From NCBI RefSeq assembly GCF_023015885.1, contig NZ_JALKBE010000002.1, positions 186,001 through 250,000 on the forward strand: 64,000 nucleotides of DNA, written 5' to 3'. Under the pieces are notes generated by a model that ran no database searches, was not told the origin of the DNA, and saw only the letters and a program-made list of their open reading frames with translations. Position numbers and translations under genes: made by a program. Source of the stretch: Aliiroseovarius sp. S1123 (lineage in GTDB: Bacteria; Pseudomonadota; Alphaproteobacteria; Rhodobacterales; Rhodobacteraceae). Positions 18,723 through 26,671 of the stretch are shown here, piece by piece (within the stretch, counting starts at the first letter, position 1; every line of letters begins with the position of its first letter).

Positions 18723-19424
18723 ATGACACCAGACGCCATTACATTGGACGTGGCCGCCATCAATCTGACGGCGGCAGTGATTTTCGGAGCCTTGGTCGGG
18801 TCTGAGCGGCAGGTGCGCCAGCGCATGGCAGGTCTGCGAACCAATGCTCTTGTGTCGCTTGGCGCGGCGGGCTTCGTCGTGTTTGCGGCCCTGTTTCCGA
18901 ATGAGGTCAGCCCGACTCGTGTCGCGGCCCAAGTGGTCTCGGGCATCGGCTTTCTGGGGGCCGGTATCATTTTTCGCCACGGATTTACCGTTCACGGCCT
19001 GAATACGGCGGCGACCTTGTGGTGTTCGGCGGCCATTGGTGTCATGGCCGGGGTCGGCGCCATCGGGTTTGCGGCGCTCATGTGCGGGTTGATCATTTTC
19101 GTGAATCTTGGCTTGCGCCCGTTGGTGAAGTTCTTGAAGCGAAAAACCCGCGCAGGGCAGCCGCTGTCGCTGGAGTTCCGCTTGTGGGTTTCCTGCCGCG
19201 CAAAGCATGAAAACAAGGTGCGTTCGACCATTGTGCACAAGCTGGCTTTGCCAGGTCTGGCGTTGGTGTCGATCGACGCAACGGAAAGCGGCGAGGACAG
19301 TACGCTCGAGGTGCTGGTGAATGTGGAAGACAACAGTGACAGCTTAATCAAAACTGCGGTCGCGCCACTGATGCTAGACCCGAATATTCGTTCGCTGTCT
19401 TGGGAGGCCGCCAACGACGACTAG
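18723..19424 (+). CDS. MgtC/SapB-family membrane protein
   Basis: A 233-residue inner-membrane protein. Four to five hydrophobic segments fill residues 12-130, with the family signature GALVGSERQ, RTNALVSLGAA and GIGFLGAGIIF. A C-terminal cytoplasmic domain of about 80 residues follows, resembling the ACT-like tail of MgtC. MgtC relatives help survival in low magnesium and modulate the F1F0 ATPase in Salmonella; in environmental bacteria the role is unclear. The start at MTPD is supported by AAGAGG; a longer frame extends upstream but overlaps the guaA promoter region. Confidence 0.85.
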   Translation: MTPDAITLDVAAINLTAAVIFGALVGSERQVRQRMAGLRTNALVSLGAAGFVVFAALFPNEVSPTRVAAQVVSGIGFLGAGIIFRHGFTVHGLNTAATLWCSAAIGVMAGVGAIGFAALMCGLIIFVNLGLRPLVKFLKRKTRAGQPLSLEFRLWVSCRAKHENKVRSTIVHKLALPGLALVSIDATESGEDSTLEVLVNVEDNSDSLIKTAVAPLMLDPNIRSLSWEAANDD

Positions 19425-19432
19425 TCGGACGT

Positions 19433-19461
19433 GCCATGGCCCACGTCTGAGCGGGCCATGG
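19433..19461. terminator. Inverted repeat between convergent genes, weak terminator
   Basis: CCATGGCCC and GGGCCATGG flank an 11-base loop between the MgtC-family and outer-membrane protein genes. There is no T-run on either strand, so it may act only as a 3'-end structure. Confidence 0.45.
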
Positions 19462-19474
19462 ACGAGAGTGTAAC

Positions 19475-20176
19475 TTAAAAGTGGTAGTTGACGCCAAAGC
19501 GAGCCGTGAAGAAAGCGCCTTCGCCGTCATAACGCTCTGACCCACCATTGGTGCCAAAGTCCAGCGTTCCCAGGTCTACATAGTTCGCCTCGCCGAAGAT
19601 CGAGATGTTTGACTGCAGCATGTGCTCGACACCAACACCTGCGGTGAAGCCGATGTTGGTTTCGGTGACCCCTTGCTGGTCGCTGTTGTAAATTCCGCCC
19701 ACGTAGCGCGCGGCGGCCAGACCTGCGCTGCCATAAAACAGTGTTTTACCGTCATTGGTCAGCTCACCATACCGACCGCGGAGAGTTACAAGCCCTTCGA
19801 TGTCGATGTTACATTCTCCGGATCCACATCCCCACATGTCACCCCAAGTATTGACAGGAGCTATCCCGTCAACACCAGTGGAAACACCGATGTCGAAACC
19901 GTAAACAGTGTTTCCATTCTGATAGTTGCGGCCATAGTTCAGCCCGACCATCAGGCCGTCTACGTCGATGTTGGGTCCGTCTTGGTTCAAGGCGCTGACA
20001 CCTTGGTCGTACATGCCGGAGCCATAGCCCAGGCTCAAACCGCCATACGAGCCAGCCCAATCGGCCGCCGCAACGGTAGGGGCGGGGGCGGCTGCAGGTT
20101 CGTTCATGGAGCCCGCGAATGCCGGCGTGAAGCAGGCCGTTGTAAGAAGGGCGGCGATAGAGAGTTTGGTTTTCAT
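19475..20176 (-). CDS. Outer-membrane beta-barrel protein (Omp25/OmpA-barrel type)
   Basis: A 233-residue protein with signal peptide MKTKLSIAALLTTACFTPAFA, then a short Ala/Pro linker and an eight-strand barrel. The pattern WAGSYGGLSLGYGSG at the start and FTARFGVNYHF at the end are the classic first and last strands of Omp25/OmpW-like porins in alphaproteobacteria. No C-terminal peptidoglycan-binding domain follows. GAGGGA precedes the ATG. Probably a structural outer-membrane protein; no substrate suggested. Confidence 0.85.
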   Translation of the reverse strand: MKTKLSIAALLTTACFTPAFAGSMNEPAAAPAPTVAAADWAGSYGGLSLGYGSGMYDQGVSALNQDGPNIDVDGLMVGLNYGRNYQNGNTVYGFDIGVSTGVDGIAPVNTWGDMWGCGSGECNIDIEGLVTLRGRYGELTNDGKTLFYGSAGLAAARYVGGIYNSDQQGVTETNIGFTAGVGVEHMLQSNISIFGEANYVDLGTLDFGTNGGSERYDGEGAFFTARFGVNYHF

Positions 20177-20496
20177 GTGATCCCTCGATGAAAATTGGAT
20201 TTGAGCAAAGCAGCACTCGTTGTTCGGACCTCTTATTTGACGTGGCGGAAGATCGTGCAAGAAAAGGTTAGCAAAAGGTAAACCTTTGAAGGTGTCTGTG
20301 TCGTCAAAGTGACATTCGCCTATTGGTTGCGGGTGTGGAAATCAACCAACGACGACAGATCCCTGACGCCGCAACAGGTAAAAAATACGCCAAATCTGTC
20401 GGAATGTCGTTTTTGCCCCTGCATGGCCGTTTGGGGACAGCATTACGTGCCACGCTCACCTATCAAAGGATCAACAAGTCAAATTGGAGGTTTCCC
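20177..20496. promoter_or_regulatory. Divergent promoter region, porin and mttB-like gene
   Basis: About 320 bases between divergent genes. A near-perfect dyad, AAAGGTTA (20263-20270) and TAAACCTTT (20279-20287), sits about 90 bases from the porin start and could be an operator for either gene. No further gene is visible; the reading frame upstream of the methyltransferase ATG has no ribosome binding site. Confidence 0.45.
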
Positions 20497-22035
20497 ATGG
20501 CCGAGGCTCGAACACGCCGCCGTGGTGGCGGAGGTGCCGCCCGTCGCGCTGAACGCACTGCTGTCAAAATCGAATGTGCAAAGTTCATTACGCGCAACAT
20601 CCCGAATCTCGAAATCCTAAATGAAGAGGCAATGGAGATCATCGAATACAACGCGGAAACCGTGTTGGAAGAGATCGGCGTAAACTTCGTCGAAAACCCT
20701 GCCGCGCTTGAGCGTTGGAAAGAGGCTGGCGCTGATGTGGATGGCGAACGCGTCCGCATTCCGCGTGGTCTGGCCCGCGAGCTGTGCAAGACGGCCCCAT
20801 CCAGCTTCACCCAGCACGCCCGCAACCCCGAGCGGAGCGTCGAAATCGGCGGCAAGAACCTTGTTCTGGCCCCGGTTTACGGCCCACCCTTTGTACGTGA
20901 CGCTGATGGCGGTCGCCGCTATGCGACGATCGAGGATTTCCGCAATTTTGTGCGTTTGGGCTATATGTCCAAATGGCTGCACCACTCGGGCGGGACCGTG
21001 TGTGAGCCGACGGACGTGCCGGTGAACAAACGTCACCTGGATATGCTGCACGCCCACATGACCCTGTCGGACAAGCCCTTCATGGGCTCGGTCACTGCGC
21101 CAGAACGTGCACAAGATAGTGTCGACATGAGCAGCATCCTGTTTGGCAAAGATTTCGTACAGCAAAACACGGTGATGACCTCGCTTATCAACATCAACTC
21201 GCCGATGCAGTTTGATGATGTGATGATGGGCGCGCTGGAAGTGTACGCCGCAAACAACCAAGCCTCGATCATCTCGCCCTTTATCGTGGGTGGCGCGATG
21301 GCGCCGGTGTCGGTGGCGGGAACGCTGACGCAGGTTCTGGCCGAAGTGCTGGCTGGCGTGGCTTACAGTCAGTTGATCCGTAAGGGCGCACCGGTAATTG
21401 CTGGCACGTTCGTCAGCTCGATCGACATGAACTCGGGTGCGCCCACTTTTGGCACTCCGGAAGCGGCCAACGTGACCTATGGGGCGGGCCAATTGTTCCG
21501 CCGTCTGGGTCTACCTTATCGTTCGGCAGGGTCGTTCAACGGCTCGAAACTGCCCGACGCGCAGGCGGCCTATGAGACGGCTAACAGCCTGAACACCGGC
21601 CTTCTCTCTGGCGTGAACTTCATGCTGCACTCGGCTGGCTGGCTGGAAGGCGGGCTTGTGTCGTCGTTCGAGAAGTTCGTGATGGATGCGGACCAGCTGG
21701 GCGTGCTGCATGGCATCGCAAAAGGCATCGTAGTAGACGAAAACGGTCAGGCAATGGACGCGATCCGCGAAGTTGGCCCTGGCGGTCACTATCTGGGCTG
21801 CGATCACACCCAGAAGAACTTCAAATCGGCCTTCTGGCGCTCAGAGCTTCTGGACTACAAACCTTACGAGACCTGGGAAGAGGAAGGCGCGCGCGATACG
21901 CAGGCGCTGGCCACGGCAAAGGTCAAGCAGATGCTGGCCGACTATCAGGAACCCGCTCTGGATCCGGGTATCGCAGAAGGTCTGAAAGACTATATCGCCG
22001 AGAAGAAGGCATCGATGCCGGATGCGTTTACGTAA
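20497..22035 (+). CDS. Trimethylamine methyltransferase (MttB) family protein, non-pyrrolysine
   Basis: A 512-residue corrinoid-dependent methyltransferase-family protein. The TIM-barrel body includes SVTAPERAQDS, SLININSPMQFDD, SPFIVGGAMAPVSVAGT and TGLLSGVNFMLHSAGWLEGG (written in parts). Archaeal MttB uses pyrrolysine encoded by an in-frame UAG; here the frame is continuous, so it belongs to the non-Pyl group that includes glycine betaine methyltransferase MtgB. No corrinoid protein or RamA-like activator is adjacent, so the partner must lie elsewhere. GGAGG stands seven bases before the ATG. The N-terminus (RTRRRGGGGAARR) is strongly basic. Substrate unknown: a quaternary amine is the leading guess. 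Confidence 0.85.
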   Translation: MAEARTRRRGGGGAARRAERTAVKIECAKFITRNIPNLEILNEEAMEIIEYNAETVLEEIGVNFVENPAALERWKEAGADVDGERVRIPRGLARELCKTAPSSFTQHARNPERSVEIGGKNLVLAPVYGPPFVRDADGGRRYATIEDFRNFVRLGYMSKWLHHSGGTVCEPTDVPVNKRHLDMLHAHMTLSDKPFMGSVTAPERAQDSVDMSSILFGKDFVQQNTVMTSLININSPMQFDDVMMGALEVYAANNQASIISPFIVGGAMAPVSVAGTLTQVLAEVLAGVAYSQLIRKGAPVIAGTFVSSIDMNSGAPTFGTPEAANVTYGAGQLFRRLGLPYRSAGSFNGSKLPDAQAAYETANSLNTGLLSGVNFMLHSAGWLEGGLVSSFEKFVMDADQLGVLHGIAKGIVVDENGQAMDAIREVGPGGHYLGCDHTQKNFKSAFWRSELLDYKPYETWEEEGARDTQALATAKVKQMLADYQEPALDPGIAEGLKDYIAEKKASMPDAFT

Positions 22036-22067
22036 GTGAACTGGCGTTCAGATTGATTAACAATCCG

Positions 22068-22099
22068 GAAAGGGGGCTTAACGGCCCCCTTTCTTTTTT
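22068..22099 (+). terminator. Intrinsic terminator of the mttB-like gene
   Basis: GAAAGGGGGC-TTAACG-GCCCCCTTTC, a perfect 10-bp stem, is followed by TTTTTTA. It lies about 30 bases after the stop codon. Confidence 0.93.
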
Positions 22100-22118
22100 A
22101 TCTGTCAGTTATGAAAGG

Positions 22119-22412
22119 TCACGCCCGGTCGAAGCTACGTGGCAGCAGTTGAAGCTCGGCCAAGAGCGCGATCAGAACCTCGACATGTCGGGCGCAGGAA
22201 TAGGATGCATCCCCGGCTTTGCGCGTATCTTCCATCTGCGCCTCGGCGATCAAAAGCCCATCTACAGCCTGCGAGGGGGACGGTGTCGAATTTGTTTTCA
22301 TAAGCTTTTTCAAGTCCTTGTCACGATCATACTCGCTAAGGCCAAAGCGGGCCGCACGAACCAAAAGGCGGGGGCGGCGCAGGGATTTCAGCATGTCGGT
22401 GGTCGTTGTCAT
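22119..22412 (-). CDS. DUF6477-family protein
   Basis: A 97-residue cytoplasmic protein. The block LRRPRLLVRAARFGLSEYDR and the later EAQMEDTRKAGDASYS are what I recognise from the DUF6477 family, which is confined to Rhodobacterales as far as I recall. Function unknown. It is divergent from the DUF6456 gene with about 250 bases between, an arrangement that I associate with this family. A single helix-rich domain without membrane or metal-binding motifs. Confidence 0.7.
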   Translation of the reverse strand: MTTTTDMLKSLRRPRLLVRAARFGLSEYDRDKDLKKLMKTNSTPSPSQAVDGLLIAEAQMEDTRKAGDASYSCARHVEVLIALLAELQLLPRSFDRA

Positions 22413-22545
22413 TGAAGCCTCGCTGTTGTGATTCAGCGATATGATGACTCAACCTAAGGGGGTGTTGCGTTGCTGAAAACTGCCGTACGCCAGCGTTAAT
22501 AGTTGTTATCATTTCGGAAACTAGTGTTGAGATGTGATGGCAAGG

Positions 22546-22560
22546 TTAACGAACCAGTAA
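22546..22560 (+). promoter_or_regulatory. CtrA-like site upstream of the DUF6456 gene
   Basis: TTAA-CGAACCA-GTAA differs by one base from the CtrA consensus TTAA-N7-TTAA. It sits about 100 bases before the start of the HTH/DUF6456 gene. A histidine phosphotransferase of the ChpT type, which feeds CtrA in alphaproteobacteria, is encoded in this window, but the link is inference. Confidence 0.4.
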
Positions 22561-22659
22561 CCATAAATAGATAGGTCTGTTCGGCTCGATAACAACCGGT
22601 GGTTGCGTGGTCGAGAGGTTCGGTACGTGCCACGGTGTTACAATCTGGAAGGGGCGTAG

Positions 22660-23751
22660 ATGCACAACTCAATCGGGACCGAGATCAACAACAAATCCAT
22701 TATGAACTGGTTGCCCAACGAGGTTCACACCTATCTGAAGCACACCGAAGAAGGTGAATCCATACGTGCGATCGCACGCGGCATGGGCGTTCACGCCTCA
22801 ACGGTACTGCGACAGGTGCGCAAGACCGAAGCCCGCCGCGACGATCCCTTGGTGGATTCACTTCTGACGCGGCTGGGAGTCGAGATGCGCGATAGTGCAA
22901 AGCACGAGGTGGCATATTCGTTCGACAATGCGACTGATGACCCAATGTTGCCCCATCTGACCCGCGTCTTGCGCGCATTGCTGGCGCCAAGCACCAGTTT
23001 GGTTGTGGGCGAAGGCGTTGAAACTGCGGTGGTCTTGAAGTCCAGCCCAGATGGGGATCCGGCAGCTGTCGCAAAGGCTCCAATTGGCGTGGTCGAGGTG
23101 ATGGCGCTTCTGGAGTGGATCTCCGGTGACGTCAAAGGGCGCGTTGTTCGCTATCAGATTACACAGGCGGGACGGCAAGCATTGAACAAGTTGCTGGCGC
23201 AGCAGGAAACACTTGCGACCGGGTTTGCGGAAAGCCAGGCAGGGTTTCTAGTGGGAACCGGTACAGCGCACGCGTCCAAAACACGCACACCGCGTCCGAA
23301 AGCGCGCACCGCAGGGACGGAAACGCCTGTCAGAGTGCTGGCGCGGAAACGCGGGAAGGATAAACCTTACTTGGGTGCGGATCTGGTCATCGCGGCAGAG
23401 CGACTAAACCGGGATTTCGCGCTCGGCCAGTTCGAACACTCCGAAGGACAGGGGGGCTGGGCTGCTTGGATGCGCGATGGTGATGTCTCCCGTGCCAAGC
23501 AACCGATGGGCCATGCGTCCGATCGAAAACTTGATGCGCGCCGACGTTTCACCGCTGCAATCAAGGCCATAGGCCCCGAGCTGGCCGAGTTGGCTGTAGC
23601 GGTTTGTTGCCATGAGAAGGGGATGGAATGCGTCGAACGAGAACTGTCGATGCCAGCACGATCGGGCAAGTACATGCTTAGAATTGCGCTGAAATACCTG
23701 GCGCGGCACTATGACAGCCAGCAAGGTGAGGATCATGAGCTGATCTATTGA
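22660..23751 (+). CDS. HTH regulator with DUF6456 domain
   Basis: A 363-residue protein. The N-terminal HTH (about 18-50, EVHTYLKHTEEGESIRAIARG and MGVHASTVLRQVRKTE in parts) looks like a resolvase/MarR-type helix-turn-helix. A middle region (95-175) has a wHTH-like ITQAGRQALNKLL. A basic Ala/Arg/Thr linker leads to the C-terminal DUF6456 domain (about 245-360) with YLGADLVIAAERLNRDF and the MECVERELSMPARSGK block. Proteins of this type are conserved in Rhodobacterales and their targets are unknown. GGAAGGGG precedes the ATG. Confidence 0.75.
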   Translation: MHNSIGTEINNKSIMNWLPNEVHTYLKHTEEGESIRAIARGMGVHASTVLRQVRKTEARRDDPLVDSLLTRLGVEMRDSAKHEVAYSFDNATDDPMLPHLTRVLRALLAPSTSLVVGEGVETAVVLKSSPDGDPAAVAKAPIGVVEVMALLEWISGDVKGRVVRYQITQAGRQALNKLLAQQETLATGFAESQAGFLVGTGTAHASKTRTPRPKARTAGTETPVRVLARKRGKDKPYLGADLVIAAERLNRDFALGQFEHSEGQGGWAAWMRDGDVSRAKQPMGHASDRKLDARRRFTAAIKAIGPELAELAVAVCCHEKGMECVERELSMPARSGKYMLRIALKYLARHYDSQQGEDHELIY

Positions 23752-23758
23752 GATGGGT

Positions 23759-24097
23759 CTAGGTCGATGGCAGGTCGGTGACGATCTGAATATCGATTTC
23801 TGGACAAGAATCTGCAATGTCGTCGATGATGATCTGCGGATCCGGCAGGTCTGGCACCAGTACAAAGTACCTGCCGGTGAAGCCAGCTCGCGCGAGCCTT
23901 TGACTGATCTCGAGGCAATCCACCGACCCGCAGACGAACATTGAAATCACTATGTCAGGTGCAAGTTCGGCGATCTGTTTCTCATCCAGCTGCTCGAAGG
24001 CGCTGCACGGCATGAAAACTTCGTGTTCGGATGATTTTGCCAGGCTTGCCAATTCATTTACATGGCCCAGCAATAGAATCTTCGGATGTGGCTGCAC
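23759..24097 (-). CDS. Small receiver-like hypothetical protein
   Basis: A 112-residue acidic protein starting at GTG, with AGCAGG upstream. Alternating beta/alpha pattern: KILLLGHVNEL, PDIVISMFVCG, RYFVLVPDLPDP and IDIQIVTDLP match the strands of a CheY-like or other Rossmannoid fold. The canonical receiver acidic pair and phospho-acceptor are not evident: the position following strand 3 is Ser-Met-Phe rather than Asp. It converges with the DUF6456 gene (8 bases apart). Function unknown; a degenerate receiver is one possibility. Confidence 0.6.
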   Translation of the reverse strand: MQPHPKILLLGHVNELASLAKSSEHEVFMPCSAFEQLDEKQIAELAPDIVISMFVCGSVDCLEISQRLARAGFTGRYFVLVPDLPDPQIIIDDIADSCPEIDIQIVTDLPST

Positions 24098-24308
24098 GAC
24101 CTGCTTTCTGAATTATTCGGCGTGTTGATCTGTAGGTTTCTTAATCTGTGAAATGTCTGAATAAAAGGAAACATCACCACATAGAGCAACAATTGGGCAG
24201 CGTTACTACTATAGCGATATCTAAAACATTTATTGACCCAGATCGGACGACGGGTCATGTCTTGCGAGAAAGCAAAACTGATGATCTGGCGAAGAGGCAG
24301 GACAGGAT

Positions 24309-25352
24309 ATGGTCGCGCACAGCATGCTGGATGCATTGCCAATTCCGGCGATATTCATCGGCGAAGATAATCGCATCCGGCGCTCGAACGCGCAGGCTCG
24401 GACTTTGCTGAATATGCAGATCGACGGTCGTCACTATGTGACTGCGCTGCGTCAGCCGTCGCTTTCGGATCATATCGAAAAAACGATGGCTGAAGGCGTT
24501 GATGGTCAGGTAAACTTCATCCACACCGAAGCTGGGCGCGAAGTCGTCTATGAGGTCCACCTTGGGCGGGTCATCACCGAAGACACGCGAGAGAACGGAG
24601 TGCTTTTGTCCTTCATGGATGTGAAATCGCACGAAGAAGCGGGGCAAATGCGGTCAGATTTCGTCGCCAATGTCAGCCACGAGCTACGCACCCCGCTGAC
24701 TGCGTTGACTGGATTCATCGAAACATTGCGCGGTCCCGCACGAGATGACGCCGAGGCACGTGATCGCTTTCTTGGTATCATGGAAGACGAAGGTAAGCGC
24801 ATGAATCGCCTGGTGGCCGATCTTCTGTCGCTAAGCCGCGTCGAGGACATGGCGCGCATTCGTCCATCTGACAGTGTGGACATCTTCGCGGTGCTGAATT
24901 CAATTCGCAACGCTTTGTCACAAACGGCCGAGGCACGTGGCGTAACGGTATTAGTCGAGACGCAACTTGAACCGCCGGTTCTGGTGGCGGGCGACCTGGG
25001 TCAACTGGCGCAGGTGTTCACCAACCTGATCGAGAACGCGATCAAATACGGTCGAAAAGACGGGACAGTGGTCGTCTCGGTCGCTCAGATGCCAATGTTT
25101 CCTGCCTTTAAAGGTCCTGCAATATGCGTGTCCGTTCAGGATGACGGGCCGGGCATTCCGGGGCATCACCTGTCACGTCTGACCGAGCGGTTCTATCGCG
25201 GCGACAATCATCGCTCGCGCGAGTTGGGCGGGACCGGGTTGGGATTGGCGATTGTAAAACACATCATCAATCGCCATCGCGGGCGGTTGCGGATTGAAAG
25301 CGAAGTCGGACAGGGCAGTAAGTTTTCTGTCTTGTTGCGCGACGATCTTTAA
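24309..25352 (+). CDS. phoR: Phosphate-regulon sensor histidine kinase PhoR (soluble type)
   Basis: A 347-residue sensor kinase. Residues 5-105 form a PAS-like domain, followed by the H-box NVSHELRTPLTAL with phospho-acceptor His124, the N box NLIENAIKYG, G1 DDGPGIPG, F RFYRGD and G2 GGTGLGLAIVK. No transmembrane segment is present, unlike E. coli PhoR with its membrane anchor. It lies immediately before the pstSCAB-phoU-phoB operon, so PhoB is the expected partner and PhoU/PstB the likely sensor input. Membrane recruitment would need to go through PhoU-PstSCAB, which is inference. Confidence 0.87.
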   Translation: MVAHSMLDALPIPAIFIGEDNRIRRSNAQARTLLNMQIDGRHYVTALRQPSLSDHIEKTMAEGVDGQVNFIHTEAGREVVYEVHLGRVITEDTRENGVLLSFMDVKSHEEAGQMRSDFVANVSHELRTPLTALTGFIETLRGPARDDAEARDRFLGIMEDEGKRMNRLVADLLSLSRVEDMARIRPSDSVDIFAVLNSIRNALSQTAEARGVTVLVETQLEPPVLVAGDLGQLAQVFTNLIENAIKYGRKDGTVVVSVAQMPMFPAFKGPAICVSVQDDGPGIPGHHLSRLTERFYRGDNHRSRELGGTGLGLAIVKHIINRHRGRLRIESEVGQGSKFSVLLRDDL

Positions 25353-25419
25353 TTTGTGACGGCGGCGCTAAGGCGAAATTTTCCCCCTGTTTATCAGTTT
25401 TTCTGGCGAAAATTGGCGA

Positions 25420-25448
25420 TTGTCACACGGCTGTTACATAACATTCAC
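25420..25448 (+). promoter_or_regulatory. Pho box, three direct repeats
   Basis: TTGTCAC-ACGG-CTGTTAC-ATAA-CATTCAC: three 7-base repeats with 4-base spacers, the 11-base period of PhoB binding sites (consensus CTGTCAT/C). It lies about 80 bases before the pstS start, so PhoB from the last gene of the operon most likely activates pstS under phosphate starvation. Confidence 0.85.
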
Positions 25449-25524
25449 AAAAGCTTTGATCAGCGGCGCTAGGACAGCGCCAAGTCGTCCAAGGGGCGAC
25501 ACAATGATTAAACAGGAGTTATCC

Positions 25525-26577
25525 ATGTCCTTCGTGAAACTGTCCGCCTCTGCTCTGGCGATTGCTGCCGTTTCCGCCACTGCTGCTTCCGCCCGTGATC
25601 AGGTGCAGGTTGCTGGTTCCTCGACCGTTCTGCCTTATGCCTCGATTGTTGCTGAAGCGTTCGGCGAGAATTTCGACTTCCCGACCCCCGTTGTGGAATC
25701 GGGCGGCTCGTCGGCTGGTCTGAAGCGCTTCTGTGAAGGTGTTGGCGAAAACACCATCGACATTGCCAACGCATCGCGCGCCATCAAGGACAAAGAAATC
25801 AAAGCCTGTGCCGAAGCTGGCGTGACCGACATTGTCGAAGTCCGCATCGGGTATGATGGCATCGTGTTCGCCTCGCAGATCGACGGCCCGGACTTCTCGG
25901 CTTTCGAACCTGCCGACATCTACAACGCTTTGGGTGCTCAGGTGATGGTTGACGGCAATCTGGTCGACAACAGCTACAACCAGTGGGCCGAGTTCAACGC
26001 CGACCTGCCCGACGTTGACATTGCAGCGTTCATCCCCGGCACCAAACACGGCACCCGTGAAGTGTTCGAAGTGAAGGTGATGGAAGCTGGCTGTAAAGCC
26101 ACCGGTGCGTATGACGCGTTCCTGGCGATCGCTGAAGGCGATGACGACAAAGCCAAAGGCAAAGCTGCTGCCAAAATGTGCTACAAAGTGCGCACCGACG
26201 GCAAATCGGTTGATATCGACGGCGACTACACCGAGACCCTGGCATCGATCGACGCCAACAAAGACGGCATCGGCATCTTTGGCTTGGCCTTCTATGAAAA
26301 TAACACCGACACGCTGAACGTGGCCACCATGTCGGGCGTCGTACCGTCGACTGAATCGATTGCAACCGGCGAATACCCGGTGTCGCGTCCGCTGTATTTC
26401 TACATCAAGAAAGCCCACATTGGCGTCATCCCCGGCCTGAAAGAATTCGCTGAATTCTTCGTGGCGGATGAGATTGCGGGCCCTGATGGCCCGCTGGCTG
26501 AATACGGTCTGGTGGCTGATCCGGAACTGGCTGCAACGCAAGCCATGGTTGCTGCTGAAGACGTGCTGACCAACTAA
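25525..26577 (+). CDS. pstS: Phosphate-binding protein PstS
   Basis: A periplasmic phosphate-binding protein of 350 residues, with signal peptide MSFVKLSASALAIAAVSATAA ending SARD (split). The phosphate-binding loops QVAGSSTVLPYA, ESGGSSAGLKRFC and GTKHGTREVFE are visible. It is longer than E. coli PstS in the middle, with an inserted acidic region (DDDKAKGKAAAKM), as in the alphaproteobacterial subfamily. The ATG has CAGGAG six bases upstream; a longer frame is possible but lacks one. The Pho box and its lead position show PhoB control. Confidence 0.95.
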   Translation: MSFVKLSASALAIAAVSATAASARDQVQVAGSSTVLPYASIVAEAFGENFDFPTPVVESGGSSAGLKRFCEGVGENTIDIANASRAIKDKEIKACAEAGVTDIVEVRIGYDGIVFASQIDGPDFSAFEPADIYNALGAQVMVDGNLVDNSYNQWAEFNADLPDVDIAAFIPGTKHGTREVFEVKVMEAGCKATGAYDAFLAIAEGDDDKAKGKAAAKMCYKVRTDGKSVDIDGDYTETLASIDANKDGIGIFGLAFYENNTDTLNVATMSGVVPSTESIATGEYPVSRPLYFYIKKAHIGVIPGLKEFAEFFVADEIAGPDGPLAEYGLVADPELAATQAMVAAEDVLTN

Positions 26578-26588
26578 ATCACGCGGTG

Positions 26589-26612
26589 GCGCGGGGCAGA
26601 TTGCCCCCGCGC
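26589..26612 (+). other. Stem-loop between pstS and pstC
   Basis: GCGCGGGGCA-GAT-TGCCCCCGCGC, a long GC stem with one bulge, just after the pstS stop and without a T-run. Such structures often stabilise the binding-protein mRNA and reduce read-through to the permease genes. Confidence 0.6.
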
Positions 26613-26671
26613 TACCTCACCCTTTCCGCCGGTCGGGGCAAAGACCTGCATCTCTGCTGCAAGAGCGTTCA

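Noticed and set aside
20497-22035. Pyrrolysine-encoding trimethylamine methyltransferase
   Set aside because: The frame contains no in-frame UAG, so it belongs to the non-Pyl branch.
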